This document shows positions 25,230 to 33,951 of a DNA stretch of 64,000 nt, in pieces (the first letter of the stretch is position 1; every line of letters starts with the position of its first letter). The stretch spans positions 1-64,000 of the forward strand of contig DASTUF010000068.1 in the NCBI GenBank assembly GCA_035759745.1, in the 5' to 3' direction. Both the position numbers and the translations under genes were made by a program. Source of the stretch: CAMLHP01 sp035759745. Lineage in GTDB: Bacteria > Gemmatimonadota > Gemmatimonadetes > Gemmatimonadales > GWC2-71-9. Below the pieces are notes generated by a model that was not told the origin of the DNA, did no database searches, and saw only the letters and a program-made list of their open reading frames with translations.

Positions 25230-25835
25230 TCAGGCCGGTGTGGCGCCGGGCGTCCGGCGCAGCATGGCCTGCACATACTTGCCGACAAGATCCGCTTCCA
25301 GGTGCACCACGTCGCCGGCCTTGCGATCTCCGAGCGTGGTGTGCTCAAAGGTAAAGGGTATCAGCGATACCTGGACTACACCGGGCGACGGGATGGCATT
25401 GACCGTCAGGCTCACGCCGTCCACGGTGATGCTGCCGAGTGGGACCGTCACGTCCGCCACCGCGTCAGGCACCCGAATGTCGAACAGCCGGGTGTCGTCG
25501 CGCTGCGAAGTTCCGACAATCGTGCCGACACCGTCCACATGCCCCTGCACCAGGTGGCCCCCCAGGGCTTCACCCGCTCGCAGCGCGCGCTCGAGATTGA
25601 CCCGGTCGCCTGGCGTGAGACTCCCCAGCGTTGTGCGCTCGAGCGAGGTCTGCACCACGTGCACCTGGAAGCCGCCGGAAATCACCTGCTCCACCGTGAG
25701 GCAGGCGCCGTTTACTGCGATGCTCTCGCCCCGCTCGATGCCGGACCACGGCACCGCAACCCCCAGGTCGCGTCCGCCACCGCGCTCGCCAACCTGCATC
25801 ACGGTGCCGACAGCACTCACCAATCCGGTGAACAT
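25230..25835 (-). CDS. ribE: Riboflavin synthase, alpha subunit
   Basis: Dismutates two ribityllumazines to riboflavin. Two lumazine-binding repeats of about 95 residues: MFTGLVSAVGTV with GACLTV, and GHLVQGHVDGVGTI with GVSLTVN. 201 residues. Start ATG at 25835 overlaps the ribD stop (TGA) by one base; the open frame upstream of that is ribD in another frame. No FMN riboswitch precedes the rib genes. Confidence 0.96.
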   Translation of the reverse strand: MFTGLVSAVGTVMQVGERGGGRDLGVAVPWSGIERGESIAVNGACLTVEQVISGGFQVHVVQTSLERTTLGSLTPGDRVNLERALRAGEALGGHLVQGHVDGVGTIVGTSQRDDTRLFDIRVPDAVADVTVPLGSITVDGVSLTVNAIPSPGVVQVSLIPFTFEHTTLGDRKAGDVVHLEADLVGKYVQAMLRRTPGATPA

Positions 25836-26908
25836 CAGGTGCGATCCAGTACCAGGAGAGTGTCCTGACCCAGCGGAGCGCGCTGCACCACGTGCCACCT
25901 CGGGGAAGCCTGGAGCGACACGGCGGGCAGGCTCCATGCAGCGAGCGCGTCCGCGCCAAGGAACAACGGGCTCTGGATCCAGTAGTACCGATCCACCAGG
26001 TCGTCGGTTGCCAGGGACGTGGCCAGTCCAGCCCCCCCTTCCACCAGCAGCGAACGCAGGCCCAGGCTGTGGAGTTCCTTCAACCCCTCCGCGGTGGACC
26101 CGGCGTAAACCACGCTGGCTCCGGCGGCCGTCAGCTCGGCCGCCTTGCTGGTTCCTTCCTGCTCCGGCGCGGCGACAACGATGACCGGCACCTGCTGCGC
26201 GCTCTCCACCAGGGCGCAATCGAGAGGCAGCCGAAGCTTGCGGTCAAAGACTACCCGACGCGGGGCGATGCGGGGAGCGAGCGGCCCACGCACAGTGAGA
26301 GACGGGTCATCCCGGAGCGCGGTCGTGCTCCCGACCGCGATGGCGTCGAAGCCGGCGCGCAACCAGTGGGCCCACGCGCGGGCCTCGGCGCCGGACACCC
26401 ACCGGGAGGCACCGCTGCCGTCGGCGATGGCGCCATCGACACTGGTGGCCAGCTTCACGGCGATCCAGGGTCGCTGTGCGCCGCTCGCAGCATGCAGGAA
26501 CGCGGCGTTGAGCCGAGCAGCCTCGGTCTCGAGCAATCCGGTCGAGACATCCACTCCAGCCGCGCGCAGGCGAACGATCCCGCCCGCCGCAACCGGATTC
26601 GGATCGTGAATCGCCGCGACCACCCGGCGCACGCCCGCACTGATGATCGCGTCGGTGCACGGCGGCTGCCTGCCCTGATGGTTGCACGGCTCCAGCGTCA
26701 CCACCAGCGTTGCACCACGCACCGCATCAGCGGCGGCCTCCAGCGCTGCGGGCTCGGCGTGCCGCTCACCGAATTCCGCGTGCCACCCCTCGCCCACGAC
26801 TCGCTCGCCCTGCAGCACTACGGCGCCGACCATGGGATTGGGGTGCACCCGGCCCCAGCCTCGTCGGGCCAGTTCCAGTGCCCGCTCCATAGCGCCGCGT
26901 TCGTCCAC
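25835..26908 (-). CDS. ribD: Bifunctional pyrimidine deaminase/reductase RibD
   Basis: Deaminates and then reduces the GTP cyclohydrolase II product. Deaminase domain 1-145 with HAEPAALEAA and PCNHQGRQPPCTDAI zinc motifs; reductase domain 150-357 with WIAVKLATSVDGAIAD and LLVEGGAGLA. Starts 18 bases after purM. 357 residues. Confidence 0.96.
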   Translation of the reverse strand: MDERGAMERALELARRGWGRVHPNPMVGAVVLQGERVVGEGWHAEFGERHAEPAALEAAADAVRGATLVVTLEPCNHQGRQPPCTDAIISAGVRRVVAAIHDPNPVAAGGIVRLRAAGVDVSTGLLETEAARLNAAFLHAASGAQRPWIAVKLATSVDGAIADGSGASRWVSGAEARAWAHWLRAGFDAIAVGSTTALRDDPSLTVRGPLAPRIAPRRVVFDRKLRLPLDCALVESAQQVPVIVVAAPEQEGTSKAAELTAAGASVVYAGSTAEGLKELHSLGLRSLLVEGGAGLATSLATDDLVDRYYWIQSPLFLGADALAAWSLPAVSLQASPRWHVVQRAPLGQDTLLVLDRT

Positions 26909-26926
26909 CCGCCGCTCCCGATGGGC

Positions 26927-27958
26927 TCAGGGACCGAACGTGACGGCCCGCTCACCGGCGCGGACGTCGCCCATGACCCACGTGTCGACGCCCTGCTTCG
27001 AGGCGGCCACCTGGGCTCCCGCTACCGCATCGGCCGGAAGCACCGCGATGAGGCCGACGCCGAGGTTGAACACCTCGCGCATCTCGGCATCGTCCACCCT
27101 ACCGGCCTGCTGCAGCAGCTCGAAGAGCGGCGGCAGTTCCCAGGAGTGCGGGTCGATGAACGCCTGGACTCCTTCGGGCAGCACCCGGACCAGGTTGCCA
27201 CCGATGCCGCCGCCGGTGATGTGGGCCAGGCCGTGAATGCTGCCGAGCACGGGAAAGACCGACGCGGCGTAGCTGCGATGCACCGCGAGCAATGCATCGG
27301 CGGTCTGCATGCCGGTATCGCCCAGCAGACCCTCGAGGCTCAGGTGCATCCGATCGAACAGAATGCTCCGCGCCAGCGTGTAGCCATTGGTGTGAAGACC
27401 GGTCGAGGCGTAGGCCAGCAGCGCGTCGCCGGCCACGATCCTGTCGCCATGGATGGCTTCGCCCTCCTCGACCACGCCAATGATGGTCCCGGCAAGGTCG
27501 AAATGGCCCTGCTGGTACAGGCCCGGCATCTGGGCGGTCTCGCCGCCGGCAAGCGCCATGTCATGGGCACGGCAAGCCCGCGCCACTCCCTCGACGATCC
27601 CGGCGACCTCGTCGATGCCGAGCCCGGCGCCGGCGATGTAGTCCATGAACGCAATGCCGCGCGCACCATGCACCAGGATGTCGTTGACGCTGTGATTGAC
27701 GAGATCCTCGCCCACGGTGTCGAAGCGCCCGGCCTGCTGCGCCAGCAGCACCTTGGTGCCCACCCCATCGGTACTCATGACCAGCACCGGCTGCTTCATC
27801 CCAGCGGGCACCCGCACCATCCCGCCGAACGCGCCCACCTCGCCCAGCGACAGCGACGTGCGGGTGCCGGACACCGCAGCGCCAATGCGGGCCTTGGCGG
27901 CTTCCGCGCCGGCCAGGTCGACGCCCGCCGACGCGTACTGGCTGGCGGGCTTGTTCAT
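26927..27958 (-). CDS. purM: Phosphoribosylformylglycinamidine cyclo-ligase (AIR synthetase)
   Basis: Fifth step of purine synthesis. MSTDGVGTKVLLAQQ, the LVNHSVNDILVHGA segment and ALAGGETAQMPG are PurM marks; the C-terminal ITGGGIGGNLVRVLP is also typical. I considered SelD, which shares the fold, because selB is present, but the catalytic Cys/Sec-Lys loop of SelD is missing and the TDGVGTK motif is PurM. 343 residues; overlaps the kinase gene by 4 bases. Confidence 0.95.
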   Translation of the reverse strand: MNKPASQYASAGVDLAGAEAAKARIGAAVSGTRTSLSLGEVGAFGGMVRVPAGMKQPVLVMSTDGVGTKVLLAQQAGRFDTVGEDLVNHSVNDILVHGARGIAFMDYIAGAGLGIDEVAGIVEGVARACRAHDMALAGGETAQMPGLYQQGHFDLAGTIIGVVEEGEAIHGDRIVAGDALLAYASTGLHTNGYTLARSILFDRMHLSLEGLLGDTGMQTADALLAVHRSYAASVFPVLGSIHGLAHITGGGIGGNLVRVLPEGVQAFIDPHSWELPPLFELLQQAGRVDDAEMREVFNLGVGLIAVLPADAVAGAQVAASKQGVDTWVMGDVRAGERAVTFGP

Positions 27959-28875
27959 GTGAGCCGCTCCGCCATGTCCACCTGGGTCAGTTCCCGGAAG
28001 GCACGGGCACGGTCCTCGACGTCCGACAGCGTGAGCGACTCGAAACCGCGGATGCCGAACTGGCTGACCGCGAAGGAACCCATGGTGGCGCCGTAGATCA
28101 TCGCCCGCCGAAGTTCGACATTCTCGGTGGATCCGGCTCGCGCGAGATAGGCCATGAAGCCGCCCGCAAACGCGTCGCCGGCGCCGGTCGGGTCGAAGAC
28201 TTCCTCCAGAGGGTAGGCCGGGACGTAGAAAGTGTTCTCGTGGTCCATGAGCAGCGCACCGTACTCACCCTGCTTGATGACCACGCGGTCGGGGCCGTGG
28301 CGCAGGATCCAGCGCCCCGCGCGGTGGATGTTCCAGTCACCGGAGAGCTCGCGCGCCTCGCCATCGTTGACCATCAGGACATCCACCTGCTCCAGCAGCC
28401 GCATCAGCGACGGCTTCTTGCCCTGGATCCAGTAATTCATTGTGTCGCAGGCCACCAGCTTCGGCTGATGCACCTGCTCCAGGACGCGAAGTTGCAGCTC
28501 GGGGTCGATGTTTCCCAGGAACACATACTCGGCGTCGCGAGTGGCCGGCGGCAGCTTGGGCTGGAAGTCGGCGAACACGCCGAGGCGGGTCTCGAGGGTC
28601 TCCCGGCTCTGCAGGTCGTAGGAGTACTTCCCCTTCCAGCGGAAGCTTTCGCCCTTCGCTCGCTCCACCCCGCTCCAGTCGATGCCCCGCGGTGCCAGCT
28701 TCTCGAGCAATGGCATCGGATAGTCCTGGCCCACGACGCCCACCACGGTCACCGGGTGGAGCAGCGCGCCAGCCACGCTGAAGTACACGGCCGAGCCACC
28801 CAGCGCATCAGCCGTCTCGCCGAACGGGGTAAAGATCGAATCCAGTGCCACACTGCCAACCACGAGCAGGCTCAT
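27955..28875 (-). CDS. PfkB-family carbohydrate/nucleoside kinase
   Basis: Ribokinase-fold kinase: MSLLVVGSVALDSIFT with GGSAVYFSVAGALL, and the catalytic DPTGAGDAFAGGFMAYLA near residue 235-250. The substrate is not clear; position next to purM and downstream of argS suggests a nucleoside or ribose-type sugar. Start ATG at 28875 is 4 bases from the argS stop; an upstream in-frame extension overlaps argS and is rejected. 306 residues. Confidence 0.85.
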   Translation of the reverse strand: MSLLVVGSVALDSIFTPFGETADALGGSAVYFSVAGALLHPVTVVGVVGQDYPMPLLEKLAPRGIDWSGVERAKGESFRWKGKYSYDLQSRETLETRLGVFADFQPKLPPATRDAEYVFLGNIDPELQLRVLEQVHQPKLVACDTMNYWIQGKKPSLMRLLEQVDVLMVNDGEARELSGDWNIHRAGRWILRHGPDRVVIKQGEYGALLMDHENTFYVPAYPLEEVFDPTGAGDAFAGGFMAYLARAGSTENVELRRAMIYGATMGSFAVSQFGIRGFESLTLSDVEDRARAFRELTQVDMAERLT

Positions 28876-28879
28876 CGGG

Positions 28880-30517
28880 TCACATCCGGTCAGGAGCGGA
28901 AAGGCCAAGGATGCCGAGCCCGTTGGCGAGCACGGTACGCGCAGCCCGGGCCAGGAGGAGGCGGTTCTGTTCGATGGGCGCGGCCTCACCCACGGTGCGG
29001 GTGTGGTGGTACCAGCCGTGCACCGTGGTGGCGAGCTCCTCGAGATAGACGCAGACCCGGTGCGGCTCCGACTCGCGCGCCGCCCGCGACACCAGCCCGG
29101 GAAACGCCGTGAGCTTCTTGAGCAGCTCGAGGTCCTGCGGCGCCGGCAGCCCCGCGAGGTCGGGCGTGCCGGTGGCGGCGGATGGATCCATCCCGGCGGT
29201 GCGGAAGATGCCCGACAGCCGCGCGTGCGCCATCTGGACGTAGAACACCGGATTCTCGTCGGTCTGCCGGGTGGCGAGCTCGACGTCGAAGACCAGGTGG
29301 CTGTCCGCCTTGCGCATCAGGAAGAAGTATCGCGCCGCGTCGGTGCCGGTCTCCGTAAAGAGGTCACGCAGGGTGATGAAGGTCCCGGCACGCTTCGACA
29401 TCTTCACCTCTTCCCCGCTGCGCACCACCTTCACCAGCTGGACCATCGCGATCTCGAACTGCCGCTCGTCATGCCCCAGCGCCCGCATGGCGGCGCGCAT
29501 CCGGGGGATGTAGCCGTGATGGTCGGCACCCCAGACGTCGATCAGCCGCTGAAAGCCGCGGCTGAACTTGTCGATGTGATAGGCGATGTCGGGGAGGAAG
29601 TAGGTGTAGGTCCCGTCGCTCTTGCGGAGCACCCGATCCTGGTCGTCGCCAAAGTCGGTGGTGCGGAACCAGAGCGCCCCGTCCTTCTCGAACGTCAGTC
29701 CCTTGGCATCGAGTTCGTCCAGGGCGGCCGCCACCGCGCCGCGGTCGTACACCGCCTGCTCACTGGAGAAGACATCGAAACGCACCCCGAAGTCGGCGAG
29801 GTCGCGGTCCTGCTCCGAGCGCTGCAACGCGATGCCCCGCGCCCGCGCCCGCGCCATGCCCGCCTCGGGGGCGAGGTCGGCGAAGGTGGCGCCCTCGTCG
29901 GCCAGCAGCGTGGCGGCGTTCTCCCGCAGGTACTCGCCGTGGTACCCGCCCTCGGGCACCTGGCCCTCGCGTCCCACCGCCTCCTGCACCCGGGCCCAGA
30001 GGCTCTCGCCCAGGCGGTCGATCTGGGCACCGGCGTCGTTGACGTAGAACTCGCGCGTCACTTCGTGCCCGGTCCACTCCAGCAGCGAGCTGATCGCGTC
30101 ACCCAGGGCCGCGCCCCGGCCGTGGCCCACGTGCAAGGGGCCGGTGGGATTGGCCGAGACGAACTCGACGTTGACCGTGATGCCGCGGCCCTCATCGCTG
30201 CGCCCGTACGCGGGGCCGGCGGCGATGATCGAGGCGAGCGCATCGGTGAGGTGGCTCTCGGAGAGCCAGAAGTTGATAAAGCCGGGACCCGCGACCTCGG
30301 TGCGGGCAATGAGGCCGGCCGGCGCGGCGAGGACCTTGAGAAGCTCCGCGGCGATCGCGCGCGGATTGGCCCGGCGGGCTTTGGCGACGACCAGCGCGAG
30401 GTTGGTGGCGAGGTCCCCGTGGGTGGGGTCGCGGGGGCGCTCCACAACGAAGTCGGCGCCGGGATGTCCCAGCGCCGCTGCCGCGTCCTCCAGCGCCGAG
30501 CGGAGGAGGTCGCTCAC
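28880..30517 (-). CDS. argS: Arginyl-tRNA synthetase
   Basis: Class I synthetase. ArgRS N-terminal additional domain (1-100), HIGH motif as HVGHGRG after SANPTGPL, KMSKRAGTF, and the DALR anticodon-binding C-terminus (VYLEELATTVHGWYHHTRT). 545 residues. Overlaps fmdB by 4 bases. Confidence 0.96.
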   Translation of the reverse strand: MSDLLRSALEDAAAALGHPGADFVVERPRDPTHGDLATNLALVVAKARRANPRAIAAELLKVLAAPAGLIARTEVAGPGFINFWLSESHLTDALASIIAAGPAYGRSDEGRGITVNVEFVSANPTGPLHVGHGRGAALGDAISSLLEWTGHEVTREFYVNDAGAQIDRLGESLWARVQEAVGREGQVPEGGYHGEYLRENAATLLADEGATFADLAPEAGMARARARGIALQRSEQDRDLADFGVRFDVFSSEQAVYDRGAVAAALDELDAKGLTFEKDGALWFRTTDFGDDQDRVLRKSDGTYTYFLPDIAYHIDKFSRGFQRLIDVWGADHHGYIPRMRAAMRALGHDERQFEIAMVQLVKVVRSGEEVKMSKRAGTFITLRDLFTETGTDAARYFFLMRKADSHLVFDVELATRQTDENPVFYVQMAHARLSGIFRTAGMDPSAATGTPDLAGLPAPQDLELLKKLTAFPGLVSRAARESEPHRVCVYLEELATTVHGWYHHTRTVGEAAPIEQNRLLLARAARTVLANGLGILGLSAPDRM

Positions 30518-30813
30518 TCGGCGGCCTTCTTCGCGGGTGGCTTGGTGTCAGGCTTGGTGGACTTGGACTCGCTCTTGGAGTCGGGCTTGCTGTCCGAGCT
30601 GGACTCGACCGGTGCCTTGCGCGGGCCCTTGCCGTCCTTGCCGTAGTCGGTGATGTAGAAACCGGTGCCCTTGAAGACCAGCCCCGCTCCCCCCGAAATC
30701 TGCCGGACCGCCGCGCGCTTGCAGACCGGGCACCGGGCCCCAGGGCGAGCGGACATCTTCTGGAACTTCTCAAACTCGTGCCCCGCCGGGCAGACGTACT
30801 CGTAAGTCGGCAT
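30514..30813 (-). CDS. FmdB-family zinc-ribbon protein
   Basis: Putative regulatory zinc-ribbon protein of unknown role. MPTYEYVCPAGHEFEKFQ starts the family; the normal first CxxC is reduced to one Cys plus His (CPAGH), the second knuckle CPVCKR is intact. After FYITDYGKDGKG comes a Ser/Lys/Pro-rich tail to residue 99. AAGGA lies about 4 bases before the ATG. Upstream, ggctaac (30827-30833) pairs with gttagcc (30851-30857), and a ccgcttc/gaagcgg palindrome follows, perhaps a regulatory site or the tail of the preceding unit. Confidence 0.85.
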   Translation of the reverse strand: MPTYEYVCPAGHEFEKFQKMSARPGARCPVCKRAAVRQISGGAGLVFKGTGFYITDYGKDGKGPRKAPVESSSDSKPDSKSESKSTKPDTKPPAKKAAE

Positions 30814-30897
30814 GGATCCTTGAGATGGCTAACCGTCGATAACACGTAAAGTTAGCCGCTTCCGAAGCGGTCTTCAAGCTGTGCCGGTTTGGAATTC

Positions 30898-30924
30898 AAC
30901 CACAGAGCCACAGAGATCACAGAG
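30898..30924. repeat. CACAGAG repeat, 3' side of the GxxExxY gene
   Basis: Three cacagag units spaced at 8-9 bases, starting aaccacagagccacagag. It is the inverted partner of the repeat at the start of the GxxExxY gene and holds that gene's stop codon. Confidence 0.8.
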
Positions 30925-31345
30925 GCAAAGCGCTTCGATCATACCCGTTAATCACCCGCTTCAGGCCACCCACCAGCACTGGAACGTTGAAATTGAGGAT
31001 GAGGCCTACCCGAAGGTTCGCCACCCGAAGATAGGTGAGAACCTGGGCGAGATGAACACGCTCAAGTCTTTCTACCGCTTTGACTTCAACCAACACGCGG
31101 TTATCCACTACCAGGTCGGCACGGAAGCCACAACCGACTGGCAAGCCGCGATAGTTGAGCGGCATCGCGACTTGGCGCTGCACCGTGCGGTGACGAAGCT
31201 CGAGCTCGATCGCCAAACACCTCTCGTAAATAGACTCGAGCAGTCCCGGTCCCAACTCACGATGCACCCGAATCGCCGCGCCGATGATGCACTCGGTCAG
31301 CCTCTTCTCGTGAGCCTCCGTGCGCTCTGTGTCTCTGTGGTTCAT
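30917..31345 (-). CDS. GxxExxY family protein (PD-(D/E)XK nuclease-like)
   Basis: 142 residues. Family motif GPGLLESIYERCL (G-x-x-E-x-x-Y) near 32-44 and a nuclease-like core FRADLVVDNRVLVEVKAVE (D, then E-x-K). Both ends are written in repeat DNA: MNHRDTERTE is the translated repeat and the stop TGA lies in the 3' copy. This is the usual layout of GxxExxY genes, which are scattered in environmental genomes inside CACAGAG/CTCTGTG inverted repeats and look like small mobile or selfish units. Function unproven. It sits between the mutase and fmdB genes, where it interrupts an otherwise tight gene row. Confidence 0.85.
   Translation of the reverse strand: MNHRDTERTEAHEKRLTECIIGAAIRVHRELGPGLLESIYERCLAIELELRHRTVQRQVAMPLNYRGLPVGCGFRADLVVDNRVLVEVKAVERLERVHLAQVLTYLRVANLRVGLILNFNVPVLVGGLKRVINGYDRSALPL
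31325..31342. repeat. CTCTGTG repeat, 5' side of the GxxExxY gene
   Basis: ctctgtgtctctgtggtt, the reverse complement of aaccacagagacacagag; it forms codons 2-7 of the GxxExxY gene and mirrors the copy at its 3' end, giving an inverted repeat about 430 bases apart. Confidence 0.8.
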
Positions 31346-31408
31346 GTAACCAAACTACGAAGCACAACGAGCCAGCCAGGTATCGCCCGAGCGCGGTGGG
31401 GGGTGAGG

Positions 31409-32908
31409 TTATGCGGAGTAGGTGCCCCACGCGGTGCGGAAAGTGTCGCTGATCTCGCCCACGGTGGCGCGGGCCCGGACGGCGTCCAGGATCAGCGGCA
31501 TGAGCGCAGCTTCGCCCGCTGCCGCCTCGCCCAGCGCCGAGAGCGCGGACTGCACCGCCCGGTCGTTGCGACTCGCGCGCGCCTGTGCCAGCCGCTCCCG
31601 CTGCCGCTGCTCCAGCGCCGAGTAGTCGGGCATCGGCATGATCGGCGGCGGCGCCTCGTCAGTGAACTTGTTGACGCCCACCACCACCTGCTCGCCCGAC
31701 TCCAGCGCCTGCTGCTGCCGCCAGGCACTGTCGGCGATCGCCTCCTGGAAGAAGCCTCGCTCGACCGCCGCCGCCGACCCGCCCAGCGCGTCGACCTGCT
31801 CCACCAGTTCCCGCGCCTCGGCCTCGAGCCGGTCGGTGAGCGATTCCACATAGAAGCTCCCGGCGAGCGGATCGACCGCGTCGGCCATCCCGCTCTCGTA
31901 CGCGAGGACCTGCTGGGTGCGCAGCGCGAGTATCGCACTCTCGCTCGACGGCAACGCCAAAGCTTCGTCGTAGCCGTTGGTATGAAGTGACTGGGTGCCA
32001 CCCAGCACCGCCGCCAGCGCCTGCACCGTCACCCGCACCACGTTGTTGAGCGGCTGCCGGGCCTGCAGCGTCACGCCGCCGGTCTGGGTGTGGAACCGCA
32101 GCCGGCAGGCGTTGTCGTCGGCGCCATGCCGCTCGCGCAGCAACCGGGCCCAGAGCCGCCTTGCCGCGCGGAACTTGGCCACTTCCTCGAAGAGGTTGTT
32201 GTGGCTGGCGAAGAAGAATGACAACCTCGGCCCCAGCAGGTTGACCGGCACCCCGGCTGTCTCCGCAAGGCGCACATACTCGAGCCCGTTGGACAGGGTG
32301 AAGCCGATCTCCTGCGCGGCGGTCGCGCCGGCTTCCCGCATGTGATAGCCGCTGATGGAGATCGGATTGAAGTTCATCCCCTCGTCCGCGACATACCGGA
32401 ACACCTCTGCCACCAGCCGCAATGACGGCCGCGCCGGGTAGATGTACGTGCCGCGGGCGATGAACTCCTTGAGCACATCGTTCTGCACCGTGCCGGTGAG
32501 CGCCGTGTGCGCAACTCCCTGCTCTTCACCTGCCACGACGTACATTGCCAGCAGCACCGCGGCCGTGGCGTTGATGGTCATCGAGGTGCTGACCTGGTCG
32601 AGCGGGATGTCGCGAAAGAGGAGCTTGAGGTCGTCCACCGTGTCGATCGCCACGCCCACGCGGCCAACTTCTCCACGGGCCATGGCGTGGTCCGAGTCGT
32701 ATCCCATCTGGGTGGGAAGGTCGAATGCGGTGGAGAGCCCGGTCTGCCCTCGGGCCAGCAGCTGGCGGAACCGGGTGTTGGTTTCCTCAGCGGTGCCGAA
32801 GCCGGCGTACTGGCGCATGGTCCAGAGCCGGCTGGTGTACATCGACGGGTGGATACCGCGGGTGAAGGGCCACGCCCCCGGCTCACCGAGGTCTTGCGGG
32901 CCGCTCAC
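31409..32908 (-). CDS. Methylmalonyl-CoA mutase, large-subunit type without B12 domain
   Basis: TIM-barrel catalytic subunit of an acyl-CoA mutase; needs adenosylcobalamin. PFTRGIHPSMYTSRLWTMRQYAGF carries the tyrosine and GPRLSFFF the arginine that favour methylmalonyl-CoA over isobutyryl-CoA; RFHTQTGG holds the catalytic His, and GTQSLHTNGYDEALALP follows. It ends after 499 residues (GEISDTFRTAWGTY), so the C-terminal cobalamin-binding domain must be a separate small subunit encoded elsewhere. Start ATG overlaps the fbp stop by 4 bases. Converts propionyl-CoA-derived methylmalonyl-CoA to succinyl-CoA. Confidence 0.92.
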   Translation of the reverse strand: MSGPQDLGEPGAWPFTRGIHPSMYTSRLWTMRQYAGFGTAEETNTRFRQLLARGQTGLSTAFDLPTQMGYDSDHAMARGEVGRVGVAIDTVDDLKLLFRDIPLDQVSTSMTINATAAVLLAMYVVAGEEQGVAHTALTGTVQNDVLKEFIARGTYIYPARPSLRLVAEVFRYVADEGMNFNPISISGYHMREAGATAAQEIGFTLSNGLEYVRLAETAGVPVNLLGPRLSFFFASHNNLFEEVAKFRAARRLWARLLRERHGADDNACRLRFHTQTGGVTLQARQPLNNVVRVTVQALAAVLGGTQSLHTNGYDEALALPSSESAILALRTQQVLAYESGMADAVDPLAGSFYVESLTDRLEAEARELVEQVDALGGSAAAVERGFFQEAIADSAWRQQQALESGEQVVVGVNKFTDEAPPPIMPMPDYSALEQRQRERLAQARASRNDRAVQSALSALGEAAAGEAALMPLILDAVRARATVGEISDTFRTAWGTYSA

Positions 32909-33951
32909 AGCACCGGGGCCTTCAGCGGCTCGGCCGGGCGGGCCGGCACCATCTGGCGCCGAAGTGTATCGGCCACGTAGCCCACATCGTTGCGCGAGCC
33001 GATCACCAATGGGGTGCGCTGGTGCAGCCCGGTCGGCTCGATGTCGAGAATACGATTGACGCCATCCGTGGCGGAGCCCTCCGCCTGTTCGGCAATGAAC
33101 GCCATCGGCGCTGCCTCGTACAGCAGCCGCAGCTTGCCCCGGGGATTCTTGGTGTCCGCCGGGTAGAGGAACACACCACCCGCGATCAGGTTGCGGTGGA
33201 AATCGGCCACCAGCGACCCGATGTAGCGCGAGTTCTTGCCGGTGATGTCGTCCGGCCGGTCACCGTGCAGCCCCCGCACCACGTGCTGCATCGGGCGGTC
33301 CCAGCGGGCGAAGTTGCTCTCGTTGACGCTGTAGTACTTGCCCACCCGGGGCGTGATGATCCGCGGATGGCTGAGCAGGAATTCTCCGATGGTCGGGTCG
33401 AGCGTGAACCCATGTACGCCCTGGCCGGTGGTGTACACCATCATCGTGCTGGAGCCGTACATCACGTAGCCGGCCGCGACCTGCTTGCAGCCGGGCTGCA
33501 GGATGTCGGCCATGGTGCCGCGGCCCTCGAGCGAGACCCGGCGGTAGATGCTGAAGATGGTGCCAACGGCGCTGTTGACATCGATGTTGGACGAGCCGTC
33601 CAGCGGGTCGAACAGCACCGCGTACTTGCCGGCCTCGTACTGCTCCGGCACCGGGATGATCTCGTTCTCCTCCTCGGAGCAGAGCACGCAGACCCGTCCG
33701 GTGTGGCTGAGCGAGTTCTTGATGATGTCGTTGGCGAGGACGTCGAGCTTCTGCTGCTCCTCGCCCTGGACATTGTCGGTGCCGTTGCTGCCCAGCACAT
33801 CCACCAGCCCGGCGCGGCGGATGGCGGCGGCGATCATCTTGGTGCCCAGGGCCAGGTCGTACAGCAGGTTGGACAGCTCGCCCGTGGCCTCGGGATAGCG
33901 GTCCTCCTGGTCCATGATGAACCGCTCGATGGTGGTGACCGATGTATTCAC
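32905..33951 (-). CDS. fbp: Class I fructose-1,6-bisphosphatase
   Basis: Gluconeogenic phosphatase. VLFDPLDGSSNIDVNSAVGTIFSIY is the metal/phosphate signature; EEENEIIPV and KLRLLYEAAPMAFIAEQAEG (sugar-phosphate loop) are also present. 348 residues. It overlaps comEC upstream by 4 bases and the mutase gene downstream by 4, placing gluconeogenesis and propionyl-CoA use in one transcript. Confidence 0.96.
   Translation of the reverse strand: MNTSVTTIERFIMDQEDRYPEATGELSNLLYDLALGTKMIAAAIRRAGLVDVLGSNGTDNVQGEEQQKLDVLANDIIKNSLSHTGRVCVLCSEEENEIIPVPEQYEAGKYAVLFDPLDGSSNIDVNSAVGTIFSIYRRVSLEGRGTMADILQPGCKQVAAGYVMYGSSTMMVYTTGQGVHGFTLDPTIGEFLLSHPRIITPRVGKYYSVNESNFARWDRPMQHVVRGLHGDRPDDITGKNSRYIGSLVADFHRNLIAGGVFLYPADTKNPRGKLRLLYEAAPMAFIAEQAEGSATDGVNRILDIEPTGLHQRTPLVIGSRNDVGYVADTLRRQMVPARPAEPLKAPVL

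Noticed and set aside
26909..26926. FMN riboswitch ahead of the rib genes
   Set aside because: Only 18 bases separate purM and ribD; no RFN element.
26927..27958. PurM-like gene as SelD partner of SelB
   Set aside because: Motifs are those of AIR synthetase; the SelD Cys/Sec loop is absent.
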